A stretch of 6,511 nucleotides of DNA, from positions 1 through 6,511 of the forward strand of contig MGCE01000165.1 in assembly GCA_001790315.1 (NCBI GenBank), in the 5' to 3' direction. This DNA is from Candidatus Rokubacteria bacterium RIFCSPLOWO2_02_FULL_72_37 (GTDB taxonomy: Bacteria > Methylomirabilota > Methylomirabilia > Rokubacteriales > CSP1-6). The notes below the pieces were generated by a model. The model was not told where the DNA came from. It worked only from the letters and a program-made list of their open reading frames with translations, and did no database searches. The position numbers and the translations under genes were made by a program. This document shows, piece after piece, positions 5,243-6,511 of this stretch; positions within the stretch are counted from its first letter, which is position 1; each line of letters opens with the position of its first letter.

Positions 5243-6511
5243 GCCGCCAGGGGCCGCCGTCGACGCTCCGCGCGTGGGCGATGTGGTCCTTGCCCGCGCT
5301 CCTCTTCCTCGTGGCGTTCTTCCATCGCGGCGCGCCGAGCATCATCGCGAAGGACCTCATGCAGGAGTTCGGCGTCACGGGCGCGGTCGTCGGGCTCCTG
5401 TCGGCGACCTACTTCTACGCGTACGCGGCGCTGATGATCCCGGCGGGCCTGCTGATCGACGGCCTCGGCGTGCGCCGCGTCGTGGCCGCGGGCGGCGTCG
5501 TGATGGGCCTCGGCGCGATCGCGATGGCGCTCGCCACGGGCGAGCGCCTGCTGTTCGTCGGCCGCTTCGGCGTCGGCCTCGGCGCCTCGGTGACTTTCAT
5601 CGGCGCCCTCAAGGTCGCGGCGACCTGGTTCCCGCCCTCCCGCTTCGGCTTCCTCTCCGCCGTGACGGCGACGATCGGCATCCTCGGCGCCCTCATGTCG
5701 ACGGCGCCGCTGGCGTTCCTCGTGGCGCGCGCGGGCTGGCGCGGCGCGCTCTGGGTCGTCGGGGGCGGCACGCTCGCCGCCTCGGCGCTCTGCTTCACGG
5801 TGGTGCGCGACCGGCCCGACGCGGGTTCGGGCGGCGCCGGCGGCGGCGTGCTGGCCGGGATGCTCGCCGTGCTCCGGAACCGGCACACGTGGCCGCCGTT
5901 CCTCGCGTTCTTCTGCCTCTACGCGGCCGCCGGCAACCTGTTCCTCTGGGTGGTGCCGTACCTGCGCGACGTCTACGGCCTCTCGGCCCGCGACGCGGCG
6001 CTGGTCGCGACGGCGCCGTCGTTCGCCCTGCTCGTGTCCGGGCCCCTCACCGGATTCCTCTCCGACCAGGTGTGGAAAAGGCGGAAGCTCCCGTACACGC
6101 TGCTCGCCTCGGGCTACGGCGCCCTGTGGGTCGCCCTGGCCGCGACGCTCGGGGTGCTGCCGCTCTGGGCGGTCTACGCGCTCTTCTTCGGCATGGGCCT
6201 GGTCGGCGGCGCGTTCGTGCTCACCTGGCCGATCGGCCGGGAGGTGAACCCGCCGCACCTGGCCGGCATCGCCGTCGCCGTGGTGAATCTCGGCGGCTTC
6301 CTGGGCGCGGCGCTCACGCAGGGACCGATCGGCGCGGTCCTCGACGCGCGCTGGGCCGGGGCGATGGCGGCGGGGGCGCGCGTCTATCCGGTGGACGCCT
6401 ATCGCGCCGCCTTCGCCGTGTGCGCGGCGCTCGCGCTGGGCGCGGCGCTGCTCTCGCTGCTCCTGCGCGAGACGCGTGGTCGCAACGTCTGGGAGGATCT
6501 CCGCGCCCCGT
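5239..6511 (+). CDS. Major facilitator superfamily transporter, 3' end beyond the window
   Basis: This is an inner-membrane secondary transporter with 424 codons in the window and no stop seen. Hydrophobicity read by eye suggests about 12 membrane helices, near residues 14-34, 46-72, 78-100, 103-128, 136-160, 167-189, 217-242, 252-275, 285-305, 308-332, 340-366 and 388-409. The loop 2-3 signature GLLIDGLGVRR (70-80) has the MFS motif-A aspartate at 74. Its second-half counterpart is GFLSDQVWKRRK (272-283). R109 with G113 and G115 in helix 4 matches motif B. The loop between helices 6 and 7 is Gly-rich (GSGGAGGG near 196-203). The last visible residues, RETRGRNVWEDLRAP, follow helix 12, so few codons are probably missing. 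I start at the GTG at 5239, which forms a GTGA with the mnmG stop; no good ribosome site is visible, and the ATG at 5281 is the alternative. Overlap implies co-transcription with mnmG. The substrate cannot be assigned. Confidence 0.9.
   Translation, partial: MSRQGPPSTLRAWAMWSLPALLFLVAFFHRGAPSIIAKDLMQEFGVTGAVVGLLSATYFYAYAALMIPAGLLIDGLGVRRVVAAGGVVMGLGAIAMALATGERLLFVGRFGVGLGASVTFIGALKVAATWFPPSRFGFLSAVTATIGILGALMSTAPLAFLVARAGWRGALWVVGGGTLAASALCFTVVRDRPDAGSGGAGGGVLAGMLAVLRNRHTWPPFLAFFCLYAAAGNLFLWVVPYLRDVYGLSARDAALVATAPSFALLVSGPLTGFLSDQVWKRRKLPYTLLASGYGALWVALAATLGVLPLWAVYALFFGMGLVGGAFVLTWPIGREVNPPHLAGIAVAVVNLGGFLGAALTQGPIGAVLDARWAGAMAAGARVYPVDAYRAAFAVCAALALGAALLSLLLRETRGRNVWEDLRAP

Noticed and set aside
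5149..6258. A 369-codon open frame antisense to the transporter
   Set aside because: The product is highly charged and repetitive (Arg, Glu, His, Ala) with no recognisable domain, while the plus strand gives a full set of membrane helices and MFS motifs.
1..6511. A novel defence, mobile or RNA-based system
   Set aside because: I found no direct-repeat array, transposase, integrase, tRNA-like fold or unexplained gap. All but about 76 bases are accounted for by five recognisable genes.

Overview
This 6.5-kb window comes from a very GC-rich bacterium (roughly 70% G+C by eye, with G/C at most third codon positions). It is almost entirely coding, with five genes in two divergent blocks. Split cofG and cofH genes beside an F420-type luciferase-like oxidoreductase point to a non-actinobacterial F420 producer, because most actinobacteria carry the fused fbiC. 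An uncultured soil-type lineage such as Rokubacteria/Methylomirabilota or Tectomicrobia would fit, but that placement is inference from composition and gene content only.

Left block, minus strand, read from 3360 down to 10: a luciferase-like F420-dependent oxidoreductase (LLM family), then cofG, then cofH. The three genes overlap. The LLM stop and the cofG start share a GTGA tetranucleotide, and the cofH start lies 23 bases inside the 3' end of cofG. CofH and CofG are the two radical-SAM halves of FO synthase, which makes the 5-deazaflavin chromophore of coenzyme F420. The first gene of the operon probably encodes a user of that cofactor. No gene for the later F420 steps (cofC/D/E or fbiA/B/D) is visible here.

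Centre: a 67-base divergent intergenic region (3361-3427) must hold the start signals for both blocks. It contains a short AT-rich pocket and a 12-base perfect palindrome.

Right block, plus strand: a complete mnmG (gidA), which encodes the FAD-dependent subunit for wobble-uridine modification of tRNA. It overlaps by a second GTGA a major facilitator superfamily (MFS) transporter that runs off the right edge. The usual bacterial neighbours of mnmG (mnmE, rsmG, parAB) are absent from the window.

I see no RNA gene, mobile element, CRISPR array or toxin/defence system. The window is a fairly ordinary cofactor and tRNA-modification region. The points most worth following are the collinear split FO synthase with its coupled oxidoreductase, an odd C-terminal tail on CofH with locally atypical codons, and a substituted residue in a conserved MnmG motif.
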